From the NCBI GenBank assembly GCA_964016885.1, contig OZ024744.1, positions 64,032,962 to 64,096,961 on the forward strand: 64,000 bases of DNA, read 5' to 3'. Below are positions 10,662 through 23,331 of this stretch, piece after piece. Every line of letters starts with the position of its first letter. The first letter of the stretch is position 1. The translations under genes and the position numbers were made by a program. This stretch comes from Eledone cirrhosa. Lineage: Eukaryota > Mollusca > Cephalopoda > Octopoda > Eledonidae. The notes under the pieces were generated by a model. That model was given only the letters and a program-made list of their open reading frames with translations. It was not told the DNA's origin and did not search any database.

Positions 10662-10712
10662 TAAACCCGACACCAATACTTGGAACATAGACGAGAAATT
10701 CATTGAATCAAC

Positions 10713-10940
10713 TGTGGGTATGGTGTGGTGTGCGGTGGCCGGAAGCTGGGGAGTGCTCGACCAGAAGAGTGCTTGACTGGAAGGGTGCTTGACCGGAAGG
10801 GCCAGCAGGTCGGCCTCTCTCTGGCGGTGATCAGGAACGTGGTGGACGCGAGTTTGACGCACGTGGAAGAGGAGAAACCAGCCATGGGATCTAGCGGCAC
10901 CTGTGAAAAGCGGTAAGTGAGATAGCTTTTTCTAACCACA
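10713..10940 (+). repeat. 5' LTR of the deleted copy
   Basis: At 228 bp it begins TGTGGGTATGG and ends TCTAACCACA. It is clearly homologous to the 256-bp LTRs of the first copy but diverged, with extra 'gaccggaagggtgctt' repeats and an internal loss. Confidence 0.82.
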
Positions 10941-11079
10941 AGCTATTTCGGCACTGGAAACTGAGATCTGATAAAAAAAGAATAAAATAAAAAAAACTTT
11001 CTCGAAAACAAAGCTACTGGAAAAACAGAGAGGAGTCTGTTGTTTTTTTTTTATTACGTACCGCAAGACAAATTAGGAT

Positions 11080-11808
11080 ATGGCGGTGAGACTACGAACG
11101 AGCGAAGCGATTAGGGCATTTACCGGTGAAGGCGTTGTCGCTTGGCTGCAAAAAGTTCGGCTGGTCGCAAGCTTACAGAAGATAGAAGATGTGGCTGGCC
11201 TCATGGCACTGTACCTCGAGGGGGACGCATTGTTACTCTTTCTTGAGTTGGATGAACACAGCCAAAGGGATGCTCAAAAGATCGAGAGGCGCATGATGAG
11301 GGACCGTTAGCCGCTTTTGCTAGGCTGGCAAGAATTAGATGGAACGGTGAACGCGTTGACATTTTCGCAGCTGAAATACGGCGACTGGCCATGTTGGCTG
11401 GATATCAAGTGGAATGTGAACGCACGGTGCAGTTGACGTTCATAAATGGATTTCCAGACGACATAGCGGTGAAACTGCAGCAAGTCCCGGGTTACAAGGA
11501 AATGGAGATGCATGCACTGGTGGAGCAAGCCCGTATCATAGCAGAAGATGCCAAGAAGAGTGTCGCGGCGATAACAACTACAGAGGCTCAAGACAGCTGG
11601 CAGCGAAATGGTGAAAGGGAGGCAACCACGATACGTTTAGAGGTCGCTGTTTTAGGTTCCAGGGCTTCGCACATGGCGAGAGACTGTAGAGTCAAGGCCG
11701 GACAAAATATGCTACTGGTGTAAGCGACAAGGCCACATTGCTACTAACTGCGACCAGGGAAATCATCCAAGGGGAAATATTGCGCCGGTAATTGCCCCTT
11801 ATGAGTAG
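11080..11808 (+). pseudogene. Gag-like protein of the deleted LTR element
   Basis: It starts ATGGCGGTGAGACTACG, parallel to the first copy, and has a glutamine where that copy has a stop (SLQKIED). Frame is lost near 11300 (after MMRDR) and regained by 11391 in another frame. The first knuckle is degraded, keeping SHMARDC, and the second survives in another frame near 11710-11755. The gag stop TAG lies at 11806-11808. Confidence 0.8.
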
Positions 11809-11819
11809 AGGCGCTGCCC

Positions 11820-13055
11820 GTGGTGGAAGTCTTCGTGAGGGGAAAGCCACAGCAAGCCTTCGTGGACACGGGCTGTATGACGACACTGGTGACTGCGGGG
11901 GTGGCGCAGAAGTGGAGAGGGAAGAGTAGCGTAAGGGCAGTCAACGGTATGAAAATTGAATGCCGAGGTCGCAGCGAGGTTGAGATGGCGGTACGGGGAA
12001 GGAAAATAAGGCTTTCTGCCATCGTAGTCGACAATGTGGTGGATGGGATCGGCGTGGTTATGGGCATGGACGCAATTGGCCGTCTAGGAGGCATCACAGT
12101 GAACAACATCGGTGTGTCATTTGGCGGCGCTGCATTGGTATGCGCGGTGAGTATGCGACAGGAGAACCAGAAGGCTCATGAGGAGAAATACCCCGCTTAC
12201 ACTGTGCAGGACAAAGACTTCAAGGCCGTGTTCGATGGGCAGCGATGGGTTGTTGAGTGGTACTGGAAGGGAGAACCACCAACACTGAAGACCAAAGTGG
12301 GCTGCTATCAACACACATTGAAGGGAGACATTAGAAGTGAGTTTGAGCGAGAGGTAGAGAGATGGATTGAAGAGGGTATACTGCTTTCCTGGAAAGAGAA
12401 GGTGAAGTGCGGAGTATTGCCGTTAATGGCGGTGGCGCAACCCACGAAGAACAAGGTGAGGCCGGTACTGGACTTTCGGGAGCTGAACGAGCACGTGTCA
12501 TGCCACATTGGTGGCGAGGTCACGGATGTCTGTAGGGAAACCCTGCGTGAGTGGAGACGCATGTTCAGCAATCGTAGATCTAAAGTCGGCATACTTGCAA
12601 TTGCATATAGATGAGAAACTCTGGCAGTATCAGCTGGTCAGGTATAAGGGCCGGACATATTGCCTGACCAGGCTTGGTTTCTGGCCGAGCTCTGCACTGA
12701 AGATCATGGCGGCGGTCCTCGAGACCATTCTGGGAAAGGCCGACAAGATGAAGAGGGCCACTAATTCCTACATTGATGACATCCTAGTAGACGAGTCTTT
12801 AGTGTCGGCGGCGGAGGTCACGAGCCATTTACAGGGTATGGATTGGCTGCGAAGCCGTCAGAAGCGTTGGAGGGAGGAGCCGCGCTGGGACTTAGGCTAC
12901 GGCGAGACAGGACGGGCGTGTTAGTATTCCAGAGGGGAAATGAAGTTCCAGAACTGGGCCCAAGTATGAGTAGGCGGGAGCTTTGCTCGGTGTGTGGAAA
13001 GTTGGTGGGTCACTACCCGATTGCTGGGTGGCTCCAGACGGCATGCAGCTATGTT
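11820..13055 (+). pseudogene. Protease-RT part of pol, deleted LTR element
   Basis: The frame opens with VEVFVRGKPQQAFVDTGCMTTLV (retropepsin DTG) and runs without a stop into KCGVLPLMAVAQPTKNK and VRPVLDFRELNEHV. It then changes frame near 12510-12600; LKSAYLQLHID and NSYIDDILVD follow in the second frame. The RNase H reading breaks off at GWLQTACSYVK, where the truncated LTR begins. Protease and RT fingers are better preserved here than in the first copy. Confidence 0.83.
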
Positions 13056-13282
13056 AAGACCGGAAGAGTGCTTGACCGGAAGGGTGCTTGGCCGGAAGGG
13101 TGCTCGACCGGAAGGGCCAGCAGGTCGGCCTCTCTCTAGCGGTGATCAGGAATGTGGTGGACACAAGTTTGGCAGCTCCCGGTGTTAATGAGTTGGATCG
13201 TAAGCACGTGGAAGAGGAGAAACCAGCCATGGGATTTAGCGGCGCCTATGGAAAGCGGTAAGTGAGATAGCTTTTTCTAACC
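13056..13282 (+). repeat. Truncated 3' LTR
   Basis: It matches the 5' LTR from 'accggaagagtgcttgacc' onward but lacks the TGTGGG start, and it carries an extra ~30-bp segment near 13165-13200 that the 5' LTR lacks. Confidence 0.75.
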
Positions 13283-13342
13283 CATGCTAGCGTGGAAAGT
13301 GGATGTTAAACAAGGATGATGATGGTGATGATGATGATCAAC
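13276..13342 (+). repeat. SINE/LINE tail end fused to LTR
   Basis: The sequence 'acccatgctagcgtggaaagtgg' followed by GATGATGATGGTGATGATGATG is the usual tail end. Nothing upstream of 'ctaaccc' in the tail is present. Confidence 0.75.
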
Positions 13343-14089
13343 AACTAAAATTGGACCAACAGGGGTTCTCACAAGTGGAGCAATCGCTACTAAGTACTAT
13401 CTCAGACTTGATAACTACTTCCAGCCAACAGGAACCAATACTAATTATAATATTTGCAATAGACACTACAGCCATCATAATATGGCTTAGGATTCGCCTG
13501 TTGTAATGGAAAATATATAAATGCAGTGACATTCCTTGACATGGGAAAGAGCATATGCATTGTCAATCATGATGAATGCCATTTTGTATTGGTAATATTT
13601 TTATCGCTTATTTCAGACTTGTTTTAGACTGAGATTGGAAAATAATTTCTTTAAGCCAGATAACTAACTGGTCATTCATATCACATGTGTAAGACACAAA
13701 TGAAGATAGGAGACAGCAATGTATTGCAGAGTTCTCACTTTAGACTTGAACTGCTAGCACCAACAGAAAACATTAAAAAAACATTCACATTCACTAGAAA
13801 ACATGGTAAAAATCATGTGGTATGAAGAAAGCAAGTATGAAGAAATTTCACAAAATACCAAAACAAGTAAAGCTGAAGGAACACGTTATTAGTCACTATG
13901 CCTAAGGAAGAACCCATTCAAACGACTACAGAGACCCCTATTAGTTAGCATAAGTTACAATACAAAGCCACAATAGGCAACTCAACTTCATACAGTACCA
14001 AACAAATAGTATTAAAAACTCAATGACAGAATTGAGAACAAAAAACAAGAGTGAAGTATTCATATCGAATCCCCTAACATTGGGGGATT
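13343..14089. other. Sequence without a supported gene
   Basis: I see no conserved coding signal, RNA gene or clear repeat in this AT-rich stretch. It lies upstream of the first ENDOV exon found and could hold the missing first exon, but I cannot point to one. Confidence 0.4.
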
Positions 14090-14268
14090 GGAAGTATCAG
14101 TAGAGGGCCGGATGCCATGCTTTGCAGCATAGAGTTACACCCCTTTATGGTGTGAGTTCAAATCCCGCCGAGGTTCACTTTGCCTTTCATCCTTACGGGG
14201 TCGATAAAATAAAGTACCAGTAATGTACTGGGGTATTTGCTGGCCTTGTGCCAATAGTAGAAACAATT
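14090..14268 (+). repeat. tRNA-derived SINE ('ggccttgtgcc' family)
   Basis: A tRNA-like head carries a B-box-like 'gagttcaaatcccgccgagg'. It is followed by 'tttgcctttcatccttacgg', 'gtcgataaaataaagtacc' and the end 'ggccttgtgccaatagtag'. Other copies lie at 39889, 61186 (minus) and 62713, with partial ones at 17438 and 30140. Confidence 0.82.
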
Positions 14269-14404
14269 ATTTTGAACTATACAAAGACACAGGTAATTAC
14301 ATGGGCTATGGAAATCTCAAACTATCACATTCTATCACATTCCTAACAAATGATTTCAAATAGTTCAACCAAATGTCACACTGGAGATGTACCTAACTAA
14401 ATAT

Positions 14405-15985
14405 AAATATCATCATCACCATCATCATCATCATCACCATCGTTTAACGTCTATCTTCCACGCTAGCATGGGTTAGACGGGAATTGTCCCACTTGAAGCA
14501 AGATTGGTCAGGTGACCGCGTCTCACTTGTATAGGACTGTATCTGACTGGTTTTCTACAGCTGGATGCCTTCCTAATACCAACCTCATTTACAGTGTGGT
14601 CTGGGAACCTTTTTACCGTGTCTCCTACACAACCACTTTACAGTGTGGACTGGCTGCTTTTGTCGTGACACCTACGCAACCTCTTTAGTTTGGACTGGAT
14701 GTTCTGTGGTACCAACATAACTTTACAGAGAAAGGATGGTGTTGGTGGGAGTGGGAGAACGGAGTAGGGGTAGTGGGTTGGGTGTATATTTGGTTAAGAG
14801 GTGCCTACTGACTGTAGGTTTAACTTTGTACATAAGGAAAGGCGGGTCTTCTGTATTACTGCGTAGCACCAAAGCTCTCAATCCAGTGACATATTCTTAG
14901 AGAGGTTTAAGTGTCAGATTTTATCAGGTCGTCCCAGGTTTTTCTGGGTCTACCTACACCATAGCTTCCATCAATTTTTATCACCTGCACTTTTTTATAC
15001 AGCTGTCATCTTTTGTGCGCATCACTTGACCATACCAACGCAATCTTCTCTCAAGTAAATCTTCTCTCAAGTAAACAGCATTTGATCCCTCTTACTCCTA
15101 ATTTCTCAGTTTGTTTATGTATATTACTATTATCCAATGCATGCTTCATTCCTTTCCAATCTGCACAGAATGCCCATGTCTCACTTCCATGTAACATTGC
15201 TGTTCGTATACAAGCATCATACAACCTTCCTTTCATTTTTAGAGAGAAACCTTTTGTGGACAACAGTGGTATTAGCTTTCTGAACTTTTTCAATCCCATT
15301 CTAACTCTGGTTACTGTACTTTCAGAGCACCCTCCACCACTGCTGATTTTGTCACCCAGGTAATGGAAAGTGTCCACTATTTCTATAGAACCATCTGGGC
15401 AATAGAAGGAGCTAGTATCCTGTGGCCACTTGCTACGTATTGCACCTGAGCATCGGCCACATATAAAATCTACATTCTTAGATAGCTTGCCTGCGATCCA
15501 CTACATCTTTTATGTACCAATAGTTTGCATTTGGGGCATAGAATGGAATTTCTACCTACTCCTTTCTTACACACTGAGCATGGCCATTTCCCAGAGAGCA
15601 CCTGTGACCTATTTTCCTTTCTACATACTAGAACTTTAGTCTTAGACAAGTTAACTTTAAGGCCTTTTGATTCTAGGCCATGCTTTCATGTTTGGAATTT
15701 CTTCTCTAGTTCAGCCATAGATTTAGCTATGAGAGTTAGATCATCTGCATATAGGAGTTCCCATGGGCAGCCGGTCTTAAACTCTTCTGTTATAGCCTGT
15801 AGGGCAATAATAAACAGTGTTAAACTAAGGACAGAGCCTTAACGAACACCTACTTTTACACTAAATTCTTCACTATATTCATTGTTAATTCTAACCTTGC
15901 TGACTGTTCCTGACTGGCTTGTATAGCTCTCACAAGCCACTCATCTACTAGTTTTCTACACTGACGAGATATGACTGAGACATAT
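14405..15985 (-). mobile_element. LINE, same family as 7447-10325, degraded
   Basis: It begins (3' end) with a long ATCATC run and the tail. It continues into the C-terminal domain (FHYLGDKISSGGGCSES, MLHGSETWAFCAD), a decayed zinc finger near 15440-15600 and the RT end with a YADD region near 15735-15790. The 5' end fades at about 15985. Many stops and frame changes. Confidence 0.82.
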
Positions 15986-17174
15986 GACTGAGATATGACT
16001 GAGACATTGATGGGGGATACCCCAAAATGCACCATGAACACATTCGTTCTACATGACTGGAGAGAAATGCCAGACATTGTAAAACTGCCCAAGGGAGACA
16101 CATATGTTCACAAATGGCATGATCATTCACTAAGAAAACGATTAACAAATGTTTTCATACACGACAACTTGACGGTGATAGTATCATATTCAACTGAAGA
16201 TCAGTATTTAAAGAAATATCTACAGACAAAGACATTACATGGGATGGTTGCCTAGACATCTCCATGAGACCAAATTTCAGTACAGCCAACACAGATGCTC
16301 CTATCTTGGAGTGAATTTTAACAAAAAAGGGGAAAAAAAAATGAATTTTTCACAATCAACAATATATATTGTGTACTGGGTGCATTTTAACTTGGCACCA
16401 ATACTAGGGAGGTTGTCATGTCTTTGACATGACTAAAATGTCTTCTCAATCCTTTTTGGGTTTCTATGGCTTGATGCTCTTCATAATGCCAACTATTGTT
16501 GGTCATTGACTTGCCTGAAGAACCCTCTCTACCCTATGTGGGGTGGAATTGTCCTGTGTTTAGGGAAATGGAAGGGAACAAGTAAGAAGAATGATAAGTA
16601 TGATGTCATGGATAAATTATAATTGGTAACTGAGAAGGGACAAACGATGTCATGAGTGTAAAGAGGATGAAGTGAGGAAGAAAAGGGGTAGGAAAGTTTG
16701 TCATGGGTGTATGACAATTGTGGTGGAATTTGACAGGGTGATGTGAAGGAGTAAAGAAGTGGAGCTTATCTCATATAAAGTGGGAGCAGAGAGTGACTAT
16801 GGTGATGATAAAGAGCTATGACTGGTGTGGTGGGATTTAACAGGGTGAAGTAGAGAAGAGAGTAAGAGTGATCCTGGATAAAATGGGATGCTCAGTTGGG
16901 TCTACATTTGTAATTATATAGGAATAAAATATGAACATTGTCCAATTTGTCAATATATCTAGTAGTTTTCAGGTAGTTACACTGGAGTTTCTTTGGAGTT
17001 TTTACAAAAACTGGACATCTCCCTATCATCAACTATTCTGATAATTTGAGTGAGATTTATCTTTTTTTAAATATACAATACAAATTCTCAATTCTAATAA
17101 CATTGTTAATAAATTAATCAAAATGTTTCATCTTATTTTAAAATATTTTATTTCACATCTTTTTTCTGTTTCAG
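15986..17174. other. Sequence without a supported gene
   Basis: No supported coding exon is seen. A heavily diverged LINE-tail remnant on the minus strand may span about 16370-16560 ('gcttgatgctcttcataatgcc'). The region runs into the polypyrimidine tract (TTTTTTCTGTTTCAG) before the first ENDOV exon found. Confidence 0.4.
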
Positions 17175-17343
17175 AGAAGAGGATATACTAAGAGAAAAAC
17201 TAATTTTGGAGGATGATGGGATACTTGAGGAAATCAGGAAAAATAAGAATGGTTCTTATTATATTGGAGGTGTTGACGTTTCATTCCAAGATAATGGAAA
17301 AGCATGCATAGCTCTCGCTGTTATAAGATTTCCAGATTTAGAG
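17175..17343 (+). CDS. ENDOV: ENDOV exon (first found)
   Basis: The acceptor follows TTTTTTCTGTTTCAG and the donor is GAG|GTAATT. It has one base plus 56 codons and ends in phase 0. It carries the helix EEDILREKLILED and the catalytic Asp in YYIGGVDVSFQD. Confidence 0.92.
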
Positions 17344-20300
17344 GTAATTTCAGTCTAGAAATTTCCGCATTCTGACAAAAGTATCTCATTATTCCACATT
17401 TTTACAAAAATATCTCATATTCCACCCTTTATGAGGGTGGTGGATTAGCAATAATGGTAGAGCGTTGAACACCATGCTTTGTGGCATAGAGTTACAGCCC
17501 TTTCTGTATTCAAATCCTGCCAAGGTTAGCTTTGTCTTTCATTCTTCTTAAAAGCCCTTTTAAAAACCTATAATCAAAGGCATTTCCAGACCTATCTAGG
17601 GCGGGTAAAATTTCCGAGGGCGGATAAAATTCCTGAGATCCATGGACGAGTTCTCTCCGGCGGTCTCTGTCCCTCATTATCGCTGCCATGTCCTGCGTCT
17701 CCAACAGACCAGTGTCTGTCCTTAGGGCATCAACATACGTTAACCTTGGTCTTCCTCTTCCAGTGTGCCCATGTAGGGGCTCCCACAGGAGCACTGAGTG
17801 CAATGTCAACTCTGGATGTCGGTGAGCATGTCCGGCTAACCTCAGTCTCCTCTGTGTCACTTTTGAGCTGACTTTTGGGAGGCTCCCATACAGCTCTGAG
17901 TTTTTCATCCTCAGTGAATACTGATTAATGTTCAGAGCCATCCTCAGCATTCTCATGTAGCACCCATCCACCATCTGAGTGAGTTTCTTGGTCAGTGTCC
18001 AAGTCTCAGACCCGTACAGCAGCACAGACTGCACTACAGACCTGCCAACCTCTAAAAGCCCAAATAGGGAGTACCATGAAAAAAAGTGCCCCACAATGGG
18101 GAGATTTTACATAATGAAAGTTATACCCATTTTCACAAGAAAAGACATCTCTCACCCACCCCAAAGTGGGTGGGTGATCTCCCCGCCGGATGGAGAGAGT
18201 TGACAGATCTGCATTCCAGTCATGACTATCCTGTCTTCTGTATATCTATAACTAAAATTATCCAATACCATACATTCCTACATGCTTTCCTCCCTTCTTA
18301 AAAAGAGGAAAAATCAAATAGTTTCAGTGAGGAGAGGTAAAAATTGTACACATGATCTTCATAAACCCTCCCTGATTGGTTAGATTGATGTGGTTGATGC
18401 TTAATTTGAACAGTTGCAAATGAAAACCTGTAGAAAAAAGTAACGATATAACAAAGGAGCCTTTATGTAGTCACTTGACCTTCTAGAAATAGCAACCAAA
18501 TGTTTCCCAAATAATACCCTACTGTCTGGCCATTGGGTGTCTTTAACAGGCTTAAATCTGTTGCGAGCATTTGGCACAGGTCTCTGGTTTCAGAATAACT
18601 TTTTTTTTCCCTCCTATTTGCCTCAGAGGCTCTGAAAAACAAAAGTGTTATAAGCACTGCTTGTCCCTCCTTCATTAACTCATTATCCACTTCATTATAA
18701 TCATTTTACGTCTGTTTTTCATATTGGCAAGGGCTAAACAGTTGTCATGGTTTGAGACTAGACTGGTCAGAGGAACACATCTTGCTTATATATTCCATAT
18801 TTAGGCATGGTTTCTACAGCTGTACATTCTTCATAATGCCAGTCACTTGCAGAGTGTACTGGGTGTATTTTATCATGGCATCTGTTCTAGAGAGGTTGTC
18901 ATATTTTCAGCCAAACTGAAGAATCCCCTCTATCCTATATTGCCTTTGTTCCATCACTAACCATTTTACAGAGGCATCATCACTAGAAAGGTTCTCAGGT
19001 ACCCCTCATGTACAGAGGGTTCTCCCTACTCTATATTGTCTTGATCATTTTAGGAAGTCTGAAGGCACCTCTCATAACATTTACTTGTAGCATCACAGTG
19101 CTTGTACTATTGGCTGGGTATTTTGTATTATGGCATATCACCATAATTATAGAAAAGGTAAAAAAAAGAGTAAAAATCGTCATGAGTCAAAATAAAAGAG
19201 TAGAGTAGTCATGCCTGGAATGCATGGGTCTACATGATTGAAGCTCTTCTGGCACTAAACAGCAATGTAGATGGAGAATATATTTGTGGCTTTCTGTTAG
19301 AAACCAATATGACTTAACTTTTGTGTATTTCTTCAGGTTGTATACACCAAATACAAGCATTTTGACAGCCTTCTAGAATATATACCAAGTTTCCTTGCTT
19401 TCCGCGAAGGTCCTTGTGTTAGAAGTCTTTTCGATGATATGAAACAAGAAAATGTTCCCTTCTTCCCACATGTAAGTTAAAAATAATTTTAAAAAACTAT
19501 TTTGTGATGTTTTATATATATAAAATATATATTTTGTGATGTTTTATATATATACACTGTATGGGAGCCTCCCAAAAGTCAGCTCAAAAGTGACACAGAG
19601 GTTAGCTGGACATGCTCACCGACATCCAGAGTTGACATTGCACTCAGTGCTCCTGTGGGAGCCCCTTCATGGACACACTGGAAGAGGAAGACCAAGGTTA
19701 ACATATGTTGATGCCCTAAGGAAGACACTGGTCTGTTGGAGACGCAGGACATGGCAGTGATAATGAGGGACAGAGACCGCTGGAGAGAACTCGTCCATGG
19801 ATCTCAGGAATTTTACCCACCCTAGATATATATAAGGTAGTTGTACTGGTGACACAACAAAAAGCACCCAGTCAACTCTGCAAGGTGGTCGTACTGGTGA
19901 CACGATGAAAAAGCACCTAGACCACCCTATTAGATGGTCGTTTAGGTGCCATGATAAAAAGCACCCAGTCCACATTATAATGTGGTTGGTGTTAGGAAGG
20001 GCATCCAACTGTAAAAACCAAGCCAGAAACAGTTCCCTATAAGCAAGACAGTCACCTGACCTAACTTGTCACATAACATGACAACCTGTGTAACCCATGC
20101 AAATATGCAAAATAGACATTAAATGAAATTATGAGGATGATATATATATATGGACATGTGATGCGTATGAGGGATGACAGCTGTATAAAAAGGCGCAGGG
20201 TGCTCAAAGTTGATGGAAGCCATAGAGTGGGAAGATCCAGGAAGACTTGAGATAAAGTGATAAAAACTGATCTTGCACAATTGCACCTGTCAAAGGCAAT

Positions 20301-23276
20301 GACACAGGACCGAGATCTCTGGCATTATGCAGTAATACTGAAGACCTGACTTCCCATAAGCACAAGCTGAAGCATACATACAGTAGGCACCACCTTCACC
20401 TCCACCCACCTTCCATACACTTCCCATGAGCACAGGCTGTGCACCACCTTCACCTCCATCTCCTCCTTCCATACACCTCTCACGTCCTAACACTTCACCC
20501 CCTCACACACGCCCATATACCCACCTCCCCAATCCCCACACACCTCCCATCAAAGTCTCCAGCCCACACTGTAAAGTGGTCATATAGGTGACACAACAAA
20601 AAGCCCTCAGCCCACACTGTAAAGTGGTTGTGTAGGTGTCACTTCAAAAAGCACCTAGTATTCACTGTAAATGTAGTTGGCATTAGGAAGAGTATCCAGC
20701 TGTAGAAACGAAGCCCAAATCAGTTCTATATGAGCTAGACATGGTCACCTGACCTTGCCTATTTCACAACAGGACAACTTGTTTAACACACGCTAGCATG
20801 GAAAAATAGATGTTAAACAGTGATGATGAAAAGACCTTTGACACAGTACCTTGATCTATTATCTGGTGGTCCTTAAGAAAATTAGGTGTAGAAGAATGGT
20901 TGGTGAGACCAGTGCAAGCCATGTACAGAGGAGCTGTCAACAAAGTGAGAGTAGGAAATGAGTTTAGTGAGGAATTCAAGGTACAAGTAGGAGTTCATCA
21001 AGGTTTGGTTCTTACCCACTAATATTCATTATACTCTGGAGGACTATAATGAATATAACAGAGGAGTTTAAGACTGGTTGCCCATGGAAACTTCTCTATG
21101 CAGATGATTTGGCCCTTATAGCTGAATCCATTAAAGAACTAGTAAATAAGTTCCGACTATGGAAACAAAGTTTGGAATCAAAAGGTCTAAGAGTAAAGTT
21201 AGCCAAAACTAAAGTGCTAGTCAGGGAAGTGGTCTTGCGTCCTGCTCAATGTGTAGAAAGGGAGTAGGAATAAACTCCATATGATGTACACAATGTAAAT
21301 CTTGGGTACACAAGATATGTAGTGGGATAACGGCTAGGCTAACAAGAAGGAAAGATTTTGTATGTAGTAGATGCACAGGAGTAATTGAGGGGGAAGATCA
21401 CCAATGATATAATCCTTTTCTAGTCACAGGAACGATCTATAGAAGAGGTTGATAGCTTCTGCTATCTAAGGGACATAATTGGCAATGGAGGAGGGTACAC
21501 TGAGTGAATAATAGCAAGAATATGGATAGGGTGGAGGAAGTTCAGAGAGCTACACCCACTGTTGACCACAAAAGGTTTCTCCCTACATACATAAGGACAA
21601 TTGTATGACACCTGTGTGCAAAGTGCAATGCTCCATGGTAGTAAAACATTGGCTGTGACTGCAGAGGATATGTATAGATTGGAGAGAAATAAAACAGCCA
21701 TGCTTTGTCGGATATATAATGTACGTTTGAGAGAAAGGCAGAGCTTGGACGAATTAAGGGAGAAGCTGGGTTTAAGAGGAATCCGGGGTGGTGTGCAGGA
21801 GAGAAGACTGTGTTAGTTTGGACATGTGGTGCACATTAACAATGATCGCTGGGTGAAGAAGTGCCAGGAAATCTCGGTGGAAGGAAGTTGTAGTAGAGGT
21901 AGACCAAGAAAGACCTGGGCAGAGATTGTGAGAGCTGACTTCAAATCGCTGAGACTCACAGATGAAGAAATGTGGCGAGTGGAGAGATGCCTTACTGAGA
22001 AGGACCCATCCAACCTATGCAAGTGTGGAAAATTGGATGTAGAAACAATGATGATGAAGATGATATATGTAAATTTATATAATAAAAGGAATTCCAACTT
22101 AGATTATCACATCTTTATTTTAGACATAGTGTATCTAAGACTATATTATCCAATGTGTCTTTTCTTTTTTTTTTTTAATTAAAGGAGATTTGGCTGCTAT
22201 GTCTAGCAGCTCAACTCTCCATAGCCCCTCCCCATTCTCCAATGGCTTGCTTACATTACAGTTGTTTTAAATACAAAAAAAAATGGTTTGGCAGTATTTT
22301 CTTGTTTGTTGTATTGTTAAAAATCACTATGACTCATTGATGAGAACTGGGGGAGATTTGGCTGCTTTCTCCAGCAGTTTGAGTGACTACAAAAGTTCTT
22401 ACATTGCCTTGTATACATATATGTCTTAGAGATACTGCTTTAGGGTCGTCATTTTGCACCAAATTCCACATACACTGTAACAACAACAACTAACAAAAGT
22501 AGTTACAAGATTTGTTTAAAAGTTTCATTATATTTTCTTCAACAGGTTCTTATGATTGATGGAAATGGTATTTTTCATCCAAGAGGTAAGAACAAATTGT
22601 CTGGAAACATTGAATCTACCAATTATTCTTGATTACAATTATTAATTATCTCCATGAATTACTTTTTCATTTCCAAATCAGAAAGTTTTCATTACCATAT
22701 TTCTAATGAAAGATACACTTTGTGATTTTCAAGTAATATTGAAAATAATTAAGAATTCAGGAGGATTTAGTAATATGATTAACTTTCTTGGTATTAAGTT
22801 GGTATCTGGTACATAATGTAACCTTTTTGTTACCATATTTCTAATAAAATAAAGAATTTAGACATAGACAAAATTTAATATTTCATTTCTAAGATAAATG
22901 GTTCTTATATAAAATTTATGTTGGAAAATTTCAATTTAAATAGGAATCCATTAAAATAGGTGGGTTTTTTTTTCCATAGATCTAGAGCCAATTTTAGGCA
23001 GGTTGGTATCAAAAGGGTTAGTAAAGGTTCTTACATAAAATGAAGATGGAAGGATTTCAGATAAATTTAAACCTATTAAATAAGTTTGAATCATAAAGCA
23101 GGGTGATTTGGTGGGGAGGGGGTATCAAAAAGGTTATGTGGGTGAATGAGAAAACTTTCCTTGAACGAGAATTGAAATCTTCGTTACAAGCCAATGAATC
23201 TTTTAGTTACAAACCCTCCCAAAACTGCCTCTGGTTCTATGAAATAATGTTGGTAGTGGTGGTTGCGGTGATAGTG

Positions 23277-23331
<55 letters not shown>

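Larger units (their letters stand above)
10713..13282 (+). mobile_element. Ty3/Gypsy-like LTR retrotransposon, internally deleted copy
   Basis: This is the same family as 317-4446 in the opposite orientation. A 5' LTR (10713-10940, TGTGGG...AACCACA) is followed by gag, protease and the RT up to the start of RNase H. At about 13056 the sequence jumps into the middle of the 3' LTR, which runs to about 13282. RNase H, integrase and the front of the 3' LTR are therefore missing. The 3' LTR ends in 'tctaacc', fused straight into a SINE/LINE tail that also contains 'tctaaccc', suggesting a microhomology junction. No target-site duplication is visible. Confidence 0.85.

Noticed and set aside
13343..17174. 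First coding exon of ENDOV
   Set aside because: No ATG-containing short frame ending at a GT donor in the right phase with recognisable N-terminal sequence could be singled out by eye.
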